Assembly: GCA_964500435.1 (NCBI GenBank) | Contig: CAZCNL010000001.1 | Span: forward strand, 186,001 to 250,000 | Reading direction: 5' to 3' | DNA length: 64,000 nt | Origin: GWF2-33-9 sp964500435 | Lineage (GTDB): Bacteria > Bacteroidota > Ignavibacteria > Kapaibacteriales > UBA2268 | In this document: piece after piece, positions 7,744 through 16,814 of the stretch | Position numbering within the stretch: the stretch's first letter is position 1 | Layout of the letters: each line of letters begins with the position of its first letter | Translations under genes and position numbers: made by a program | The notes under the pieces: generated by a model | Told to the model about the DNA's origin: nothing | The model's database searches: none | What the model saw: the letters and a program-made list of their open reading frames with translations, nothing else

Positions 7744-8886
7744 ATGAAAAAAAATTATTTTTTTACTTCTGAATCAGTATCAGAAGGACATCCTGATAAA
7801 ATTTGTGACCAAGTTTCTGATGCTGTATTAGATGCAATGTTGACAGGTGACCCTTTTAGCAGAGTTGCTTGTGAATGTTTTGCAACTACTGGTATGATTT
7901 TAGTTGGAGGAGAAATCACAACAAATACTTATGTGGATTTGCAGGAGGTTGTGAGAGGTGTAATTCGTAATATTGGATATACTGAGCCAAACTTACGTTT
8001 TGATGCAGAGTCAGTTGCAGTTATCAATACAATAAATCATCAGTCTGTTGATATAAAAATGGGTGTGGACGTTGGTGGAGCAGGTGATCAAGGTATGATG
8101 TTTGGTTATGCAACTAAAGAAACACCTGAGTTAATGCCTGCACCAATTATGTTTGCTCATCAGTTAATGAAGAAATTAGCAGATATTAGAAAAAATACTA
8201 ATCTAATGCCATATTTAAAACCTGACTCAAAATCTCAAGTAACAGTAGAATATAATGAAAATGATGAAATAGAAAGAATCGACACGATTGTAATTTCAAC
8301 TCAACACGATTCCGTAATTTCGCAAAGTAAAATTAAACAAGATGTAATCGATATATTAATAAAACAAGTAATCCCCGCAGAATTAATTGATAATAATACT
8401 AAAATCTATGTCAACCCAACTGGAAGATTCGAAATAGGCGGACCACACGGAGATACCGGCCTAACTGGTCGCAAAATAATTGTCGATACATACGGTGGAA
8501 AAGCTCCTCATGGCGGTGGAGCCTTTTCTGGAAAAGACCCTACAAAAGTTGACCGATCAGGTGCTTATGCCGCCCGACATTTAGCTAAAAACATTGTTGC
8601 TTCTGGATTAGCAGATGAATGTCTCATTCAATTATCCTATGCTATTGGAATTTCTCAGCCTGTATCTGTTTATACACAAACAAAAAACTTGAAAAACATT
8701 AATAACACTGAGCTTTCCAAATTTATTTTAAACAACATCGATTTAACTCCTAAAGGAATAATTGATAGGTTCGATTTAAGAAAACCTATCTACTTTAAAA
8801 CTGCTTCTTACGGACATTTTGGAAGAAACGAATTCCCTTGGGAGCAATTAGATTTAGTTGATTTATTTAGACAAAACTTTTTATAA
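7744..8886 (+). CDS. metK: S-adenosylmethionine synthase
   Basis: A 380-residue enzyme forming S-adenosylmethionine from methionine and ATP. All three domains are present: SESVSEGHPDKICDQVSDAV (residues 9-28) with the ATP-binding His, GAGDQGMMFGYA (about 111-122), and the P-loop-like GGGAFSGKDPTKVDRSGAYA (about 257-276). Length is normal. TAAGG nine bases before the ATG can serve as ribosome site. Only 41 bases separate it from the upstream gene, leaving no room for a SAM riboswitch. It is followed by ahcY after 20 bases; together they make and recycle the methyl donor. Confidence 0.97.
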   Translation: MKKNYFFTSESVSEGHPDKICDQVSDAVLDAMLTGDPFSRVACECFATTGMILVGGEITTNTYVDLQEVVRGVIRNIGYTEPNLRFDAESVAVINTINHQSVDIKMGVDVGGAGDQGMMFGYATKETPELMPAPIMFAHQLMKKLADIRKNTNLMPYLKPDSKSQVTVEYNENDEIERIDTIVISTQHDSVISQSKIKQDVIDILIKQVIPAELIDNNTKIYVNPTGRFEIGGPHGDTGLTGRKIIVDTYGGKAPHGGGAFSGKDPTKVDRSGAYAARHLAKNIVASGLADECLIQLSYAIGISQPVSVYTQTKNLKNINNTELSKFILNNIDLTPKGIIDRFDLRKPIYFKTASYGHFGRNEFPWEQLDLVDLFRQNFL

Positions 8887-8906
8887 AATATAATTTGAGG
8901 TAAAAT

Positions 8907-10220
8907 ATGATTATTGATAAAGTCCGTAAAAGTAATGAAAAATTAGATGAAAAGGTAGGCGAGTATTGTGTTCGTGATTTATCATTAGCTGAAGAAGGTC
9001 GGAAATTAATTGATTGGGCAGAAGCACATATGCCCGTTTTGATGTTGCTTAGAAAAGAATATGCAAAAACTCAACCTTTCAAAGGATATACTATCGCAGG
9101 AAGTTTACATGTTACAAAAGAAACAGCAGTTTTAATAGAAACGTTCAAAGCTGCAGGAGCTGAAGTGTCTTGGAGTGGTTGCAATCCGCTTTCAACAAAT
9201 GATGCAGTAGCTGCTGCTTTAGTAAAAAATGGTATTTCTGTTTTTGCTTGGCATGCAAACTTCGAAGACTATTATTGGTGTATTAATCAAACAATTACGA
9301 AAAACCCTAATTTAATTTTAGATGATGGTGCAGATTTAATAAACACATTACATTTAGATTATAAAGATTATGCAAAAGAAAAAATTATAGGTGCTACCGA
9401 AGAAACAACTACTGGAGTACACCGTTTGAGAAAAAGGGCAGAAGCTAATCAGTTAATCTTTCCTGTATATGCAGTAAATGATGTTGAAACAAAATGGGAT
9501 TTTGATAATGTTTATGGAACTGGACAGTCAACAATAGATGGAATTTTAAGAGCCACTTCCATACTATTGGCAGGTAAAAAGTTCGTCGTTGCCGGTTATG
9601 GTCACTGTGGTCGAGGTGTTGCACTTCGAGCTAAGGGAATGGGCGCTGACACAATCATTACTGAAGTAAAAGCAACTGCTGCATTGAAAGGTGCCTTAGA
9701 ATCTCATAATGTATTAAGTATGGATAAAGCTGCAGAAATTGGAGATGTTTTCGTTACTGCAACTGGTGTAAAAGATGTTATTAGAAAATGGCACTTTGAA
9801 AAAATGAAAGACGGGGCGATAGTATGCAATACAGGTCACTTTGATGTCGAAATCAATATCCCAGAACTCGAAGAACTCTCGGTAAGTAAAAGAAATATTC
9901 GCCCAAATTGCGATGAATATACTTTGAAAGATGGTCGTCGAATATATTTGTTAGCACAAGGTAGGCTTGTTAACTTAGCATCTGCTGAAGGTCATCCATC
10001 CGAAGTAATGGATATGTCCTTTGCAAATCAATTTATGTCACAATTACGATTAGTTGAAGCTCATAAGAATAATACTAAACTTCCCAAAACCGTTATTGAT
10101 TTACCAATTGAGCAAGATGAATTCATTGGAAGAAAGAAACTCGAGTCAATGGGAATTGAAATTGATACGCTTACTGAAGAACAAATTGCTTATATCAACG
10201 ATTTTAATGCAGGAACTTAA
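8907..10220 (+). CDS. ahcY: Adenosylhomocysteinase
   Basis: A 437-residue NAD-dependent hydrolase that splits S-adenosylhomocysteine into adenosine and homocysteine, relieving product inhibition of methyltransferases. The NAD-binding VVAGYGHCGRGVALRAKGMG loop is near residue 227, and the substrate-site motifs AGSLHVTKETAVLIET, SGCNPLSTNDAVAAAL and CNTGHFDVEI are intact. The C-terminus (GIEIDTLTEEQIAYINDF) is of the shorter type known from Thermotoga and archaea and lacks the Lys-Tyr tail found in eukaryotic and many proteobacterial enzymes. GAGG precedes the ATG. A strong terminator follows 25 bases after the stop. Confidence 0.96.
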   Translation: MIIDKVRKSNEKLDEKVGEYCVRDLSLAEEGRKLIDWAEAHMPVLMLLRKEYAKTQPFKGYTIAGSLHVTKETAVLIETFKAAGAEVSWSGCNPLSTNDAVAAALVKNGISVFAWHANFEDYYWCINQTITKNPNLILDDGADLINTLHLDYKDYAKEKIIGATEETTTGVHRLRKRAEANQLIFPVYAVNDVETKWDFDNVYGTGQSTIDGILRATSILLAGKKFVVAGYGHCGRGVALRAKGMGADTIITEVKATAALKGALESHNVLSMDKAAEIGDVFVTATGVKDVIRKWHFEKMKDGAIVCNTGHFDVEINIPELEELSVSKRNIRPNCDEYTLKDGRRIYLLAQGRLVNLASAEGHPSEVMDMSFANQFMSQLRLVEAHKNNTKLPKTVIDLPIEQDEFIGRKKLESMGIEIDTLTEEQIAYINDFNAGT

Positions 10221-10245
10221 TAAATAATTACAAAGATATTACGAC

Positions 10246-10275
10246 AGAGACGCATTTTCTGCGTCTCTTTTTTTT
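10246..10275 (+). terminator. Rho-independent terminator after ahcY
   Basis: AGAGACGCA pairs with TGCGTCTCT around a five-base loop, followed by a run of at least seven T. It closes the metK-ahcY transcript. Confidence 0.92.
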
Positions 10276-10293
10276 CTGAAGTTTTCTTAACAT

Positions 10294-10309
10294 TAATTTT
10301 GTAATTTTG
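10294..10309 (+). promoter_or_regulatory. Candidate -7 promoter elements of purB
   Basis: Two copies of TAATTTTG, at 10294-10301 and 10302-10309, lie directly end to end 33-49 bases before the purB ATG. Each matches the Bacteroidota -7 consensus TAnnTTTG. No clear TTTG -33 box lies 19-21 bases upstream of either copy. Confidence 0.4.
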
Positions 10310-10342
10310 CAATTAAATAAACTTAATTAAATAAATTTTGGT

Positions 10343-11644
10343 ATGATAGCTCGATACACACGCAAAGAGATGGCAGATATTTGGTCTGATGAAAACAAAT
10401 ATAATATATGGTTGGAAATTGAATTGCTCGCTGCCGAAGCACAAGCAGAACTCGGTTTTTTTCCAAAAGATAAAATTAATCTAATTAGAAAACAAGCAAA
10501 AATTGATTCCCATAAAATATTAGAAATTGAACAAGTTACAAAACACGATGTGATTGCTTTTTTAACTAATTTGGAAGAATCAATAGGTGAATTATCCTCA
10601 TATATTCATTTTGGAATGACATCCAGCGATGTTTTGGATACAGCATTTTCTCTTCAAATAGTTCAAGCGGGGAATTTGCTTTTATCAGATTTAGAAAAAT
10701 TAAAAAATGTCTTAAAACAAAAAGCTTTGAATTATAAATATCTTGTTTCAATAGGTAGAACTCACGGAATTCATGCCGAACCGATTACTTTCGGTTTAAA
10801 ATTCGCTTTATGGTATGAGGAATGTGATCGCAATATTGAAAGATTAAGAAATGCAATTGAAGATTGTTCTGTTGGTATGATTAGCGGTGCCGTTGGAACT
10901 TATGAACATATTCCACCTTTTGTCGAAGAATATGTTTGCAACCATTTAGGACTTAGACCAGAAAAAATATCTACTCAAGTGATTCAACGGGACCACCATT
11001 CAACATTTATGTCCATTCTTGCAATTATCGCTTCAACATTGGAAAAAATGGCTATTGAATTACGCCACTTACAAAGAACTGAAGTTCTCGAAGCAGAAGA
11101 AGATTTCACAAAAGGACAAAAGGGAAGCTCTGCGATGCCTCATAAACGTAATCCAATTTCTGCCGAAAACATCGCCGGTCAAGCTCGTCTCATACGTTCT
11201 TATGCTTTAGCTGCTTTCGAAAACAATGCATTATGGCACGAAAGGGATATTTCTCATAGTTCAGTTGAACGTGTGATTTTCCCAGATGCTACAATTTCAT
11301 TAGATTATATTTTAAATAGAATGATAAATTTAATCTCAAATTTAAAAGTTTATCCAGAAAATATTGAAAGAAACCTTCAAATTACTAAAGGTTTAATTTT
11401 TTCGCAGAAAATTTTATTATTTTTAGCCAAAAAAGAAGTACCTCGACAAAAGGCATACGAAATAGTTCAAGAATCTGCGATGAGAACTTGGAATGAAGGA
11501 ATACCTTTTTTTAATTCTTTGAAGATGAACAAAGTGTTTATGACGTATACAAATGAAAATGAGCTGTCTGAATTATTTAATTATAACGAGATTTTCAAAA
11601 GCGTTGATTATATTTATGAAAGAATTGGTTTAATTGAAAAATGA
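10343..11644 (+). CDS. purB: Adenylosuccinate lyase
   Basis: A 433-residue fumarase-superfamily lyase acting twice in purine synthesis (SAICAR to AICAR and adenylosuccinate to AMP). It shows TKHDVIAFLTNLEE near residue 65, the TSSDVLDTA and GRTHGIHAEPITFG segments, and the flexible signature loop KGSSAMPHKRNPISAEN near residue 259 with the catalytic serine. Length is normal for the short bacterial class. It starts a plus-strand run continuing with a small unknown gene and etfBA. Confidence 0.95.
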   Translation: MIARYTRKEMADIWSDENKYNIWLEIELLAAEAQAELGFFPKDKINLIRKQAKIDSHKILEIEQVTKHDVIAFLTNLEESIGELSSYIHFGMTSSDVLDTAFSLQIVQAGNLLLSDLEKLKNVLKQKALNYKYLVSIGRTHGIHAEPITFGLKFALWYEECDRNIERLRNAIEDCSVGMISGAVGTYEHIPPFVEEYVCNHLGLRPEKISTQVIQRDHHSTFMSILAIIASTLEKMAIELRHLQRTEVLEAEEDFTKGQKGSSAMPHKRNPISAENIAGQARLIRSYALAAFENNALWHERDISHSSVERVIFPDATISLDYILNRMINLISNLKVYPENIERNLQITKGLIFSQKILLFLAKKEVPRQKAYEIVQESAMRTWNEGIPFFNSLKMNKVFMTYTNENELSELFNYNEIFKSVDYIYERIGLIEK

Positions 11645-11650
11645 CAAGAT

Positions 11651-12061
11651 ATGAATATTGATAGAATATGTTTATTAGATAATTCAAGCGAATATTTAAA
11701 GTTTACAATTAGTTTGAGTAAATCTTTAATTGGTGGTGGAGAATTACGTTTACTAAAAGAGGACAAAACAGAAATTAAAACTTGGAAAATAGCTTTAAAT
11801 GAAAATGAGAAATTTGAAAGAAATCTTAGTATTCAGTTTGAAGAAATTAAAAATTGTTTCTTAGTTTGGAATTTTATAATTTGTTCAAAAAATATTTCGG
11901 TCTTTAATGGTATGTTTAAAATGGATATTTATCAAGGAATAAATCCCGCAAAATTAACATTACCTTTAGATAGAAATTTGAAAGATATTCCACCATGTGC
12001 CATTAATAAAACTATTACTTTTACCGATGCGTTGAGATTTATGGTTAAAAATGAAAAATAA
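11651..12061 (+). CDS. Unknown 136-residue protein
   Basis: I do not recognise this protein. It is soluble, with no signal peptide or membrane segment, and has a mixed beta-rich pattern (SEYLKFTISLSKSLIGGGEL, CFLVWNFIIC) followed by a short tail with PPCAINKTITFTDALRFM. It starts six bases after the purB stop with no evident Shine-Dalgarno, so it may be read by translational coupling. It ends 45 bases before etfB. Codon and base use look like its neighbours. The tight spacing suggests a real gene. Confidence 0.55.
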   Translation: MNIDRICLLDNSSEYLKFTISLSKSLIGGGELRLLKEDKTEIKTWKIALNENEKFERNLSIQFEEIKNCFLVWNFIICSKNISVFNGMFKMDIYQGINPAKLTLPLDRNLKDIPPCAINKTITFTDALRFMVKNEK

Positions 12062-12106
12062 AAATATATTTAAATAACTAATTTTATAATTAAACAAGGG
12101 TATATA

Positions 12107-12853
12107 ATGAATATATTGGTTGCAGTCTCAAGGGTTCCCGATACAACCGCTAAAATATTAGTCAGTAATGATGGGAAAACTATAGACAACAATAATGTTA
12201 AGTTTATTTTAAATCCCTACGATGAATATGCATTAGAAGAAGCTATTCAACTAAAGGAAAAAAATGGTGGTAAAGTAGTAGCAATTACAGTCGGTCCTGC
12301 TGTTGCTCAAGATATTTTACGAAGTGCGTTAGCAATGGGGGCTGATGAAGCCGTTCATCTTGTTACTGAAGGCGAGTTCGACTCGTTTTTTGTAGCAGAT
12401 GAAATCGCAAAATATGCAAAAACATTCAACCCAGACATAATTTTTATGGGAAAACAAAGTATAGATTTCGATTCATTGCAAGTTCCTTCGTTAATTGCAG
12501 AATTTTTAGATTTACCTTTAGCAACTGTTGTAACAAACTTAGAGTTTGTTGATAATAAAGTTAAAGCAGAACGTGAAATTGAAGGTGGTCGTGAAGTTGT
12601 TTTAATGAGTTTACCATGTGTAATTTCTGCTCAAAAAGGGTTAAATGAACCTCGTTATCCCAAATTACCTGATATAATGAAAGCAAAGAAAAAGCCTATC
12701 GAAGAGATTAAAGTAGCGACACAGGATAATAAAATATCAATTCTTTCAATGGAATTACCAAGTAAAACACGTTTGAATAAAATTCTCACAGATAGTGATG
12801 AAGATATAAAGGAAATAGCACGAATGTTACACGAAGACGCAAAAGTATTTTAG
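12107..12853 (+). CDS. etfB: Electron transfer flavoprotein subunit beta
   Basis: A 248-residue subunit of the heterodimeric ETF that passes electrons from acyl-CoA and related dehydrogenases to the quinone pool. The start MNILVAVSRVPDT, the segment NPYDEYALEEAIQLKEKNGG and the AMP-binding region ALAMGADEAVHL are characteristic, as is EIEGGREVVLMSLPCVISAQKGLNEPRYP (residues about 160-188). It is followed immediately by etfA: the ribosome site AGGAGG overlaps the etfB stop codon. Confidence 0.95.
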   Translation: MNILVAVSRVPDTTAKILVSNDGKTIDNNNVKFILNPYDEYALEEAIQLKEKNGGKVVAITVGPAVAQDILRSALAMGADEAVHLVTEGEFDSFFVADEIAKYAKTFNPDIIFMGKQSIDFDSLQVPSLIAEFLDLPLATVVTNLEFVDNKVKAEREIEGGREVVLMSLPCVISAQKGLNEPRYPKLPDIMKAKKKPIEEIKVATQDNKISILSMELPSKTRLNKILTDSDEDIKEIARMLHEDAKVF

Positions 12854-12862
12854 GAGGTTAAA

Positions 12863-13819
12863 ATGAAAAATGTATTAGCTTATTTAGATTCCATAAATGG
12901 TAATATCAAAAGAACTGCCTTTGAAGTCGCAACTGCAGCAAAAATGATTAATGGCAATGTTTTTGCCTTATCAATTAATGGAAATGACTCAGTAGCAAGC
13001 CAAATTAAAGATTATGGTATTGAGAATTTAATTAATGTAAATTCAGATTTATTAAAGCAATATTCTTCATCTGCAGTTGCGGAAATTATTTTCCAAGTTG
13101 CAAAGAATAAAGAAATTGATACTTTAGTGTTCCCCGCAAATTCATATGGATTAGAATTAGCTGCCCGTTTGTCTGCAAAGATGCAAGCAGGTTATATTTC
13201 CGATGTAATTGAAATAAATGTAAATGGGGAAGATTTAATTGTAAAAAAACCTGTATACGCTGGGAAATCAATAATAACTGCAAAAATAAATACACCTGTA
13301 AAAATTATATCTATTCGTCCAAATGTTTTTACTCCCGTTAAAAATTCAGTTAACTTGCATACAGAAGAATTTACACCAAATCTTTCTGAATCAAACCTTA
13401 AGGCTGTAGTTGTTGATACATACAAAAATGAAGGAAAATTAGATGTCAAAGAAGCAGATATTATTGTTTCGGGAGGAAGAGGTATTAAAGGACCGGAATA
13501 TTATAATCTAATTGAAGATTTAGCAAATGTACTCGGTGCAGCTGTCGGTGCAAGTCGTGCTGTCGTTGATGCCGGTTGGCGACCTCATTCAGAGCAAGTT
13601 GGTCAAACTGGTAAAACCGTATCACCAACATTATATATTGCTTGTGGAATTTCAGGAGCAATTCAGCATTTAGCTGGAATGTCTTCTTCTAAATTTATTC
13701 TTGCAATAAATAAAGACAAAGATGCACCCATTTTTAAAGTAGCTGACTATGGTATAGTTGGTGATTTATTTAACGTGCTTCCAAAATTAACACAAGAAAT
13801 TCAATCGATCGTAAAGTAA
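12863..13819 (+). CDS. etfA: Electron transfer flavoprotein subunit alpha
   Basis: A 318-residue FAD-binding partner of EtfB. The C-terminal FAD domain is intact: ASRAVVDAGWRPHSEQVGQT (residues about 232-251), then GKTVSPTLYIACGISGAIQH and ILAINKDKDAPIFKVADYGI. AGGAGG lies six bases before the ATG and overlaps the etfB stop, so the two subunits are co-translated. No EtfQO or acyl-CoA dehydrogenase gene is in the window, so the electron donor is open. Confidence 0.96.
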   Translation: MKNVLAYLDSINGNIKRTAFEVATAAKMINGNVFALSINGNDSVASQIKDYGIENLINVNSDLLKQYSSSAVAEIIFQVAKNKEIDTLVFPANSYGLELAARLSAKMQAGYISDVIEINVNGEDLIVKKPVYAGKSIITAKINTPVKIISIRPNVFTPVKNSVNLHTEEFTPNLSESNLKAVVVDTYKNEGKLDVKEADIIVSGGRGIKGPEYYNLIEDLANVLGAAVGASRAVVDAGWRPHSEQVGQTGKTVSPTLYIACGISGAIQHLAGMSSSKFILAINKDKDAPIFKVADYGIVGDLFNVLPKLTQEIQSIVK

Positions 13820-13841
13820 ATTTTTTTCGGTATTTGCAAAA

Positions 13842-13873
13842 AAAAGGTTGTCATATCTTTGACAACCTTTTTC
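13842..13873. terminator. Bidirectional rho-independent terminator
   Basis: AAAAGGTTGTCA pairs with TGACAACCTTTT around a six-base loop, with T runs on both strands. It lies between etfA and the convergent minus-strand membrane gene and can serve both. Confidence 0.9.
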
Positions 13874-13890
13874 TTTAAAATAAAATTAGC

Positions 13891-14403
13891 TTAATTTTTT
13901 TCAATTATTGTTTGATTATTATTTGCTTTAGAATAGCCGAACACACCCCAAATTAAAAATGAAAAAGCAAAAGTTGAAACAAGCGTTGCTCCGTAAAATG
14001 GAAGAGCTGAAATATAGCATTCAGATAATCCAACAATTGTATGTGGATACCAACTTGCAAATACTGCTAAATTTGATAATATGAAGAATATTGTAGGAGC
14101 AACAAAAGATGAAATTGCAATGTTTTTAGCTTTGTTACTTTGTGCAAATTTATAATTCGTAAAATGTGCAATTGCCATTGATGTGTAAACAGCCCATATT
14201 TCTGAATAGAATCCTAAAAATATATCACTTAAAAACATAGCTGAAATCGGCAATAATATTGAAATCCATCTGTTTTTAAAAGTATATGCAGCAAAAATTC
14301 CAATAGCAAATATTGGAGTAAAATTAGATATGTGTGGTAACAATCTTGTTATAATTACAAATGCTATTAAAGCGATTGAAAGAATTATATTTTTTATTTT
14401 CAT
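13891..14403 (-). CDS. Small integral membrane protein, DUF6580-like
   Basis: A 170-residue protein with about five membrane segments. The N-terminal pattern RLLPHISNFTPIFAIGIFAA, followed by a short loop and MFLSDIFLGFY, resembles the DUF6580 family of putative transport proteins, which look like substrate-binding (S) components of ECF-type vitamin transporters. No energising partner lies nearby and the substrate is unknown. The ATG at 14403 is preceded by a TAATTTTG promoter-like element at 14428-14435. Family assignment is from memory of the motif and is moderate. Confidence 0.6.
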   Translation of the reverse strand: MKIKNIILSIALIAFVIITRLLPHISNFTPIFAIGIFAAYTFKNRWISILLPISAMFLSDIFLGFYSEIWAVYTSMAIAHFTNYKFAQSNKAKNIAISSFVAPTIFFILSNLAVFASWYPHTIVGLSECYISALPFYGATLVSTFAFSFLIWGVFGYSKANNNQTIIEKN

Positions 14404-14427
14404 ATTAAAACTCGTTTAAATTAAATA

Positions 14428-14435
14428 CAAAATTA
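14428..14435 (-). promoter_or_regulatory. Candidate -7 element of the DUF6580-like gene
   Basis: On the minus strand TAATTTTG lies 24 bases before the ATG at 14403. A TTTA, one base off the TTTG -33 box, is placed 19 bases further upstream. Confidence 0.4.
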
Positions 14436-14589
14436 CTCAATTATTAGCAAATAATAAATAGGGTATTTTGTTTTCCATTTTTTAAACTATTTTATTTAAC
14501 TTTACTTAAATGTAGTTTGTTTAATATAACCTTGAATATATGCTTATTTGATTTCAAATTTAGTTTACATAATGTAGATTATATTTATT

Positions 14590-14805
14590 TTATTTATCTT
14601 TGATTTTTTTAAGTGCTTGAAGTATTGCATTTTCATCAGCTACATTTTTAATGGTTTTTAACACATTATCAGAATCTCCCGACTTCAATTTATTTTCAAT
14701 TTTACTGAGCATTTCTTTTACCATCATACTTCGGAATAATTCTTCTTGGGATTTCGGAGTACTTGTGTCATTATTATTCTTCTCAATATTTTCATTTTCA
14801 GCCAT
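14590..14805 (-). CDS. Unknown 71-residue acidic/lysine-rich protein
   Basis: A small soluble protein: a polar, asparagine-rich N-terminus followed by two predicted helices (LFRSMMVKEMLSKIENKLK and DENAILQALKKIKDK). AAGGAG seven bases upstream of the ATG gives a strong ribosome site, the best evidence that it is translated. It follows pyrC after 21 bases and closes the queD-folE-rnhB-pyrC run. No family is recognised. Confidence 0.6.
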   Translation of the reverse strand: MAENENIEKNNNDTSTPKSQEELFRSMMVKEMLSKIENKLKSGDSDNVLKTIKNVADENAILQALKKIKDK

Positions 14806-14826
14806 AATGGAAACTCCTTATAAATT

Positions 14827-16110
14827 TTATAAAGTTGAATGATAAAGTTGATGATTATTTACTACAAATTTAACTTTGCCAAAAAGTTTAAATTTTTCAA
14901 AAGGAGTATTTCGAGATTTTGATTTAAATTGAGATTTATCAACGATCCATTCTTCGTCAGGGTTGAAAATTGTCAAATTTGCAACTTGATTTTCTTCAAT
15001 CATAACAGGTTTTATATTCAATAACTTACGTGGATTAATTGACATTTTTTCAATTAACTCATTCAAAGTAAGCCATTTATCTTTAACTAAATGAGTTATA
15101 GATAATGCTAAAGAAGTTTCCAAGCCAATAATTCCATTCGGAGCTTTGTCGAATTCAACATCTTTTTCTAAATTCATATGTGGTGCGTGGTCTGTCGCAA
15201 TAACATCAATCGTGCCGTCTTTTAAACCATTTTTAATTGCTATGATATCAGAATTCCTTCGCAAAGGAGGATTCATTTTAAAATTTGTGTTGTAAGTAAT
15301 TAAATTTTCTTCAGTTAAAATAAAATGGTGTGGTGTAACTTCACAAGAAACTCTTAAACCTTTCCTTTTTGCATCTCTTACAATTTCAACAGATTTTTCG
15401 GTACTTAAATGTTGAGCATGATAACGACGGTTACCACAATATTCTGATAAAGCAATATCACGGTAGAGAATAATTTCTTCGGCTACAGAAGGATAACCTT
15501 TTAAACCTAATTTTACTGAATATTCAGACTCATTCATATCAAAATTATCAGTTATACTGGTGTCTTCACAATGCTGAGAAATCAACAAATCTTTTGGGGT
15601 TGCATAATCAAAAGCCCTTCTCATCACTTCTGTATTTGTGACGCATTTTCCATCATCAGTGAAAAGTACAACACCTGCATCGTACATTTCCAACATATTA
15701 GAAATATGTTTGCCTTCTAGATTTTTAGTAATTGAACCAGCAATAAAAACATCGACCAAGGAATTCTTTGTTTTAGAATTAATATATTCTACGACTGTTT
15801 TATCGCTTATTGTTGGATTTGTATTCGGCATTACAACAACACCTGTGAATCCCCCATTAGCAGCAGCTTCAGTACCAGAGTACAAATCCTCTTTCTGTTC
15901 ATAACCTGGGTCACGAAAATGAACGTGCATATCAAACAAACCAGGTGAAACAACTAAACCAGGTTCGTTTATTATTTGTACATCAGATTCGACTTTAATT
16001 GATTCTTGAGATATTTTTTTTATGATTCCATCTTTTATCCAAAGATTAGCAATCATATCAAGATTTTGAGCAGGATTGATGATTCTTACGTTTTCAAATA
16101 ATATATTCAT
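14827..16110 (-). CDS. pyrC: Dihydroorotase
   Basis: A 427-residue zinc amidohydrolase that closes carbamoyl aspartate to dihydroorotate in pyrimidine synthesis. Metal-binding motifs are DMHVHFRDPGYEQKEDLYSG (residues about 60-79), the GFTGVVVMPNTNP signature, a QHCED histidine and the DVIATDHAPH aspartate near residue 309. Length and motifs match the class I (long) bacterial enzymes. It sits 33 bases after rnhB in a tight minus-strand run. Confidence 0.94.
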   Translation of the reverse strand: MNILFENVRIINPAQNLDMIANLWIKDGIIKKISQESIKVESDVQIINEPGLVVSPGLFDMHVHFRDPGYEQKEDLYSGTEAAANGGFTGVVVMPNTNPTISDKTVVEYINSKTKNSLVDVFIAGSITKNLEGKHISNMLEMYDAGVVLFTDDGKCVTNTEVMRRAFDYATPKDLLISQHCEDTSITDNFDMNESEYSVKLGLKGYPSVAEEIILYRDIALSEYCGNRRYHAQHLSTEKSVEIVRDAKRKGLRVSCEVTPHHFILTEENLITYNTNFKMNPPLRRNSDIIAIKNGLKDGTIDVIATDHAPHMNLEKDVEFDKAPNGIIGLETSLALSITHLVKDKWLTLNELIEKMSINPRKLLNIKPVMIEENQVANLTIFNPDEEWIVDKSQFKSKSRNTPFEKFKLFGKVKFVVNNHQLYHSTL

Positions 16111-16143
16111 AGTTATAATTTATTTTTTTCAAAATTACGAAAT

Positions 16144-16812
16144 TTAAAATAATGTGACTTGTTCAATTTTGCTTTTTCTTTGAAAATACTTTATTAAAAA
16201 AGATTTTCTGTGTTCTATTGTAATTCCAAATTTATCAATTGCTATGAAATGTTGTTTTGTAGCATATCCAAAGTGTTTATTGAAACCATAATTTGGATGT
16301 AAATGATGTAAATACTCTGAAACAAAGTTATCTCGTGTAACTTTAGCAATAATTGATGCCGCAGCAATTGAAAAAGAAATTGCATCTCCGTGAATTATGG
16401 TTTTAAATGGTAAATTTAAATCAGTTCGGAAATAATTACCATCTATAAGTAAAGATAAATTTGTTTCTTTTAACTTTTTTATTGCTAAGTTCATAGCTAA
16501 AATAGAGGCTTGTAAAATATTTATTTTATCAATAATTGATGGATCAACAATTGCAGTTTCCACGGAATCAGCAACTTCAATTATATAATTATAACAATCT
16601 TCTCTTTGTTTACGAGATAATTTTTTTGAATCGTTTATTATGCAATTGTGAAATTGATTATTCAGAAAAATTTTATCAAAATTAACTGGTAAAACTACTG
16701 CAGCAGCCACTACTGGACCAGCAAGGCATCCACGTCCCACTTCGTCAACTCCAACAGCTTTGAAACCTTTACTCCATACTTCAATTTCATTTTGGAAGTT
16801 GGGAAAATTCAA
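16144..16812 (-). CDS. rnhB: Ribonuclease HII
   Basis: A 222-residue RNase HII that removes ribonucleotides from DNA. The active-site pattern GVDEVGRGCLAGPVVAAAVV starts near residue 21, the DSKKLS motif follows, and LLIDGNYF and SIAAASIIAKVTRD complete the acidic and tyrosine sites. The start is a TTG at 16812, two bases after the folE stop. No in-frame ATG lies between it and the conserved core, and starting later would remove the first strand. Translation is probably coupled to folE. Confidence 0.92.
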   Translation of the reverse strand: MNFPNFQNEIEVWSKGFKAVGVDEVGRGCLAGPVVAAAVVLPVNFDKIFLNNQFHNCIINDSKKLSRKQREDCYNYIIEVADSVETAIVDPSIIDKINILQASILAMNLAIKKLKETNLSLLIDGNYFRTDLNLPFKTIIHGDAISFSIAAASIIAKVTRDNFVSEYLHHLHPNYGFNKHFGYATKQHFIAIDKFGITIEHRKSFLIKYFQRKSKIEQVTLF

Positions 16813-16814
16813 AA

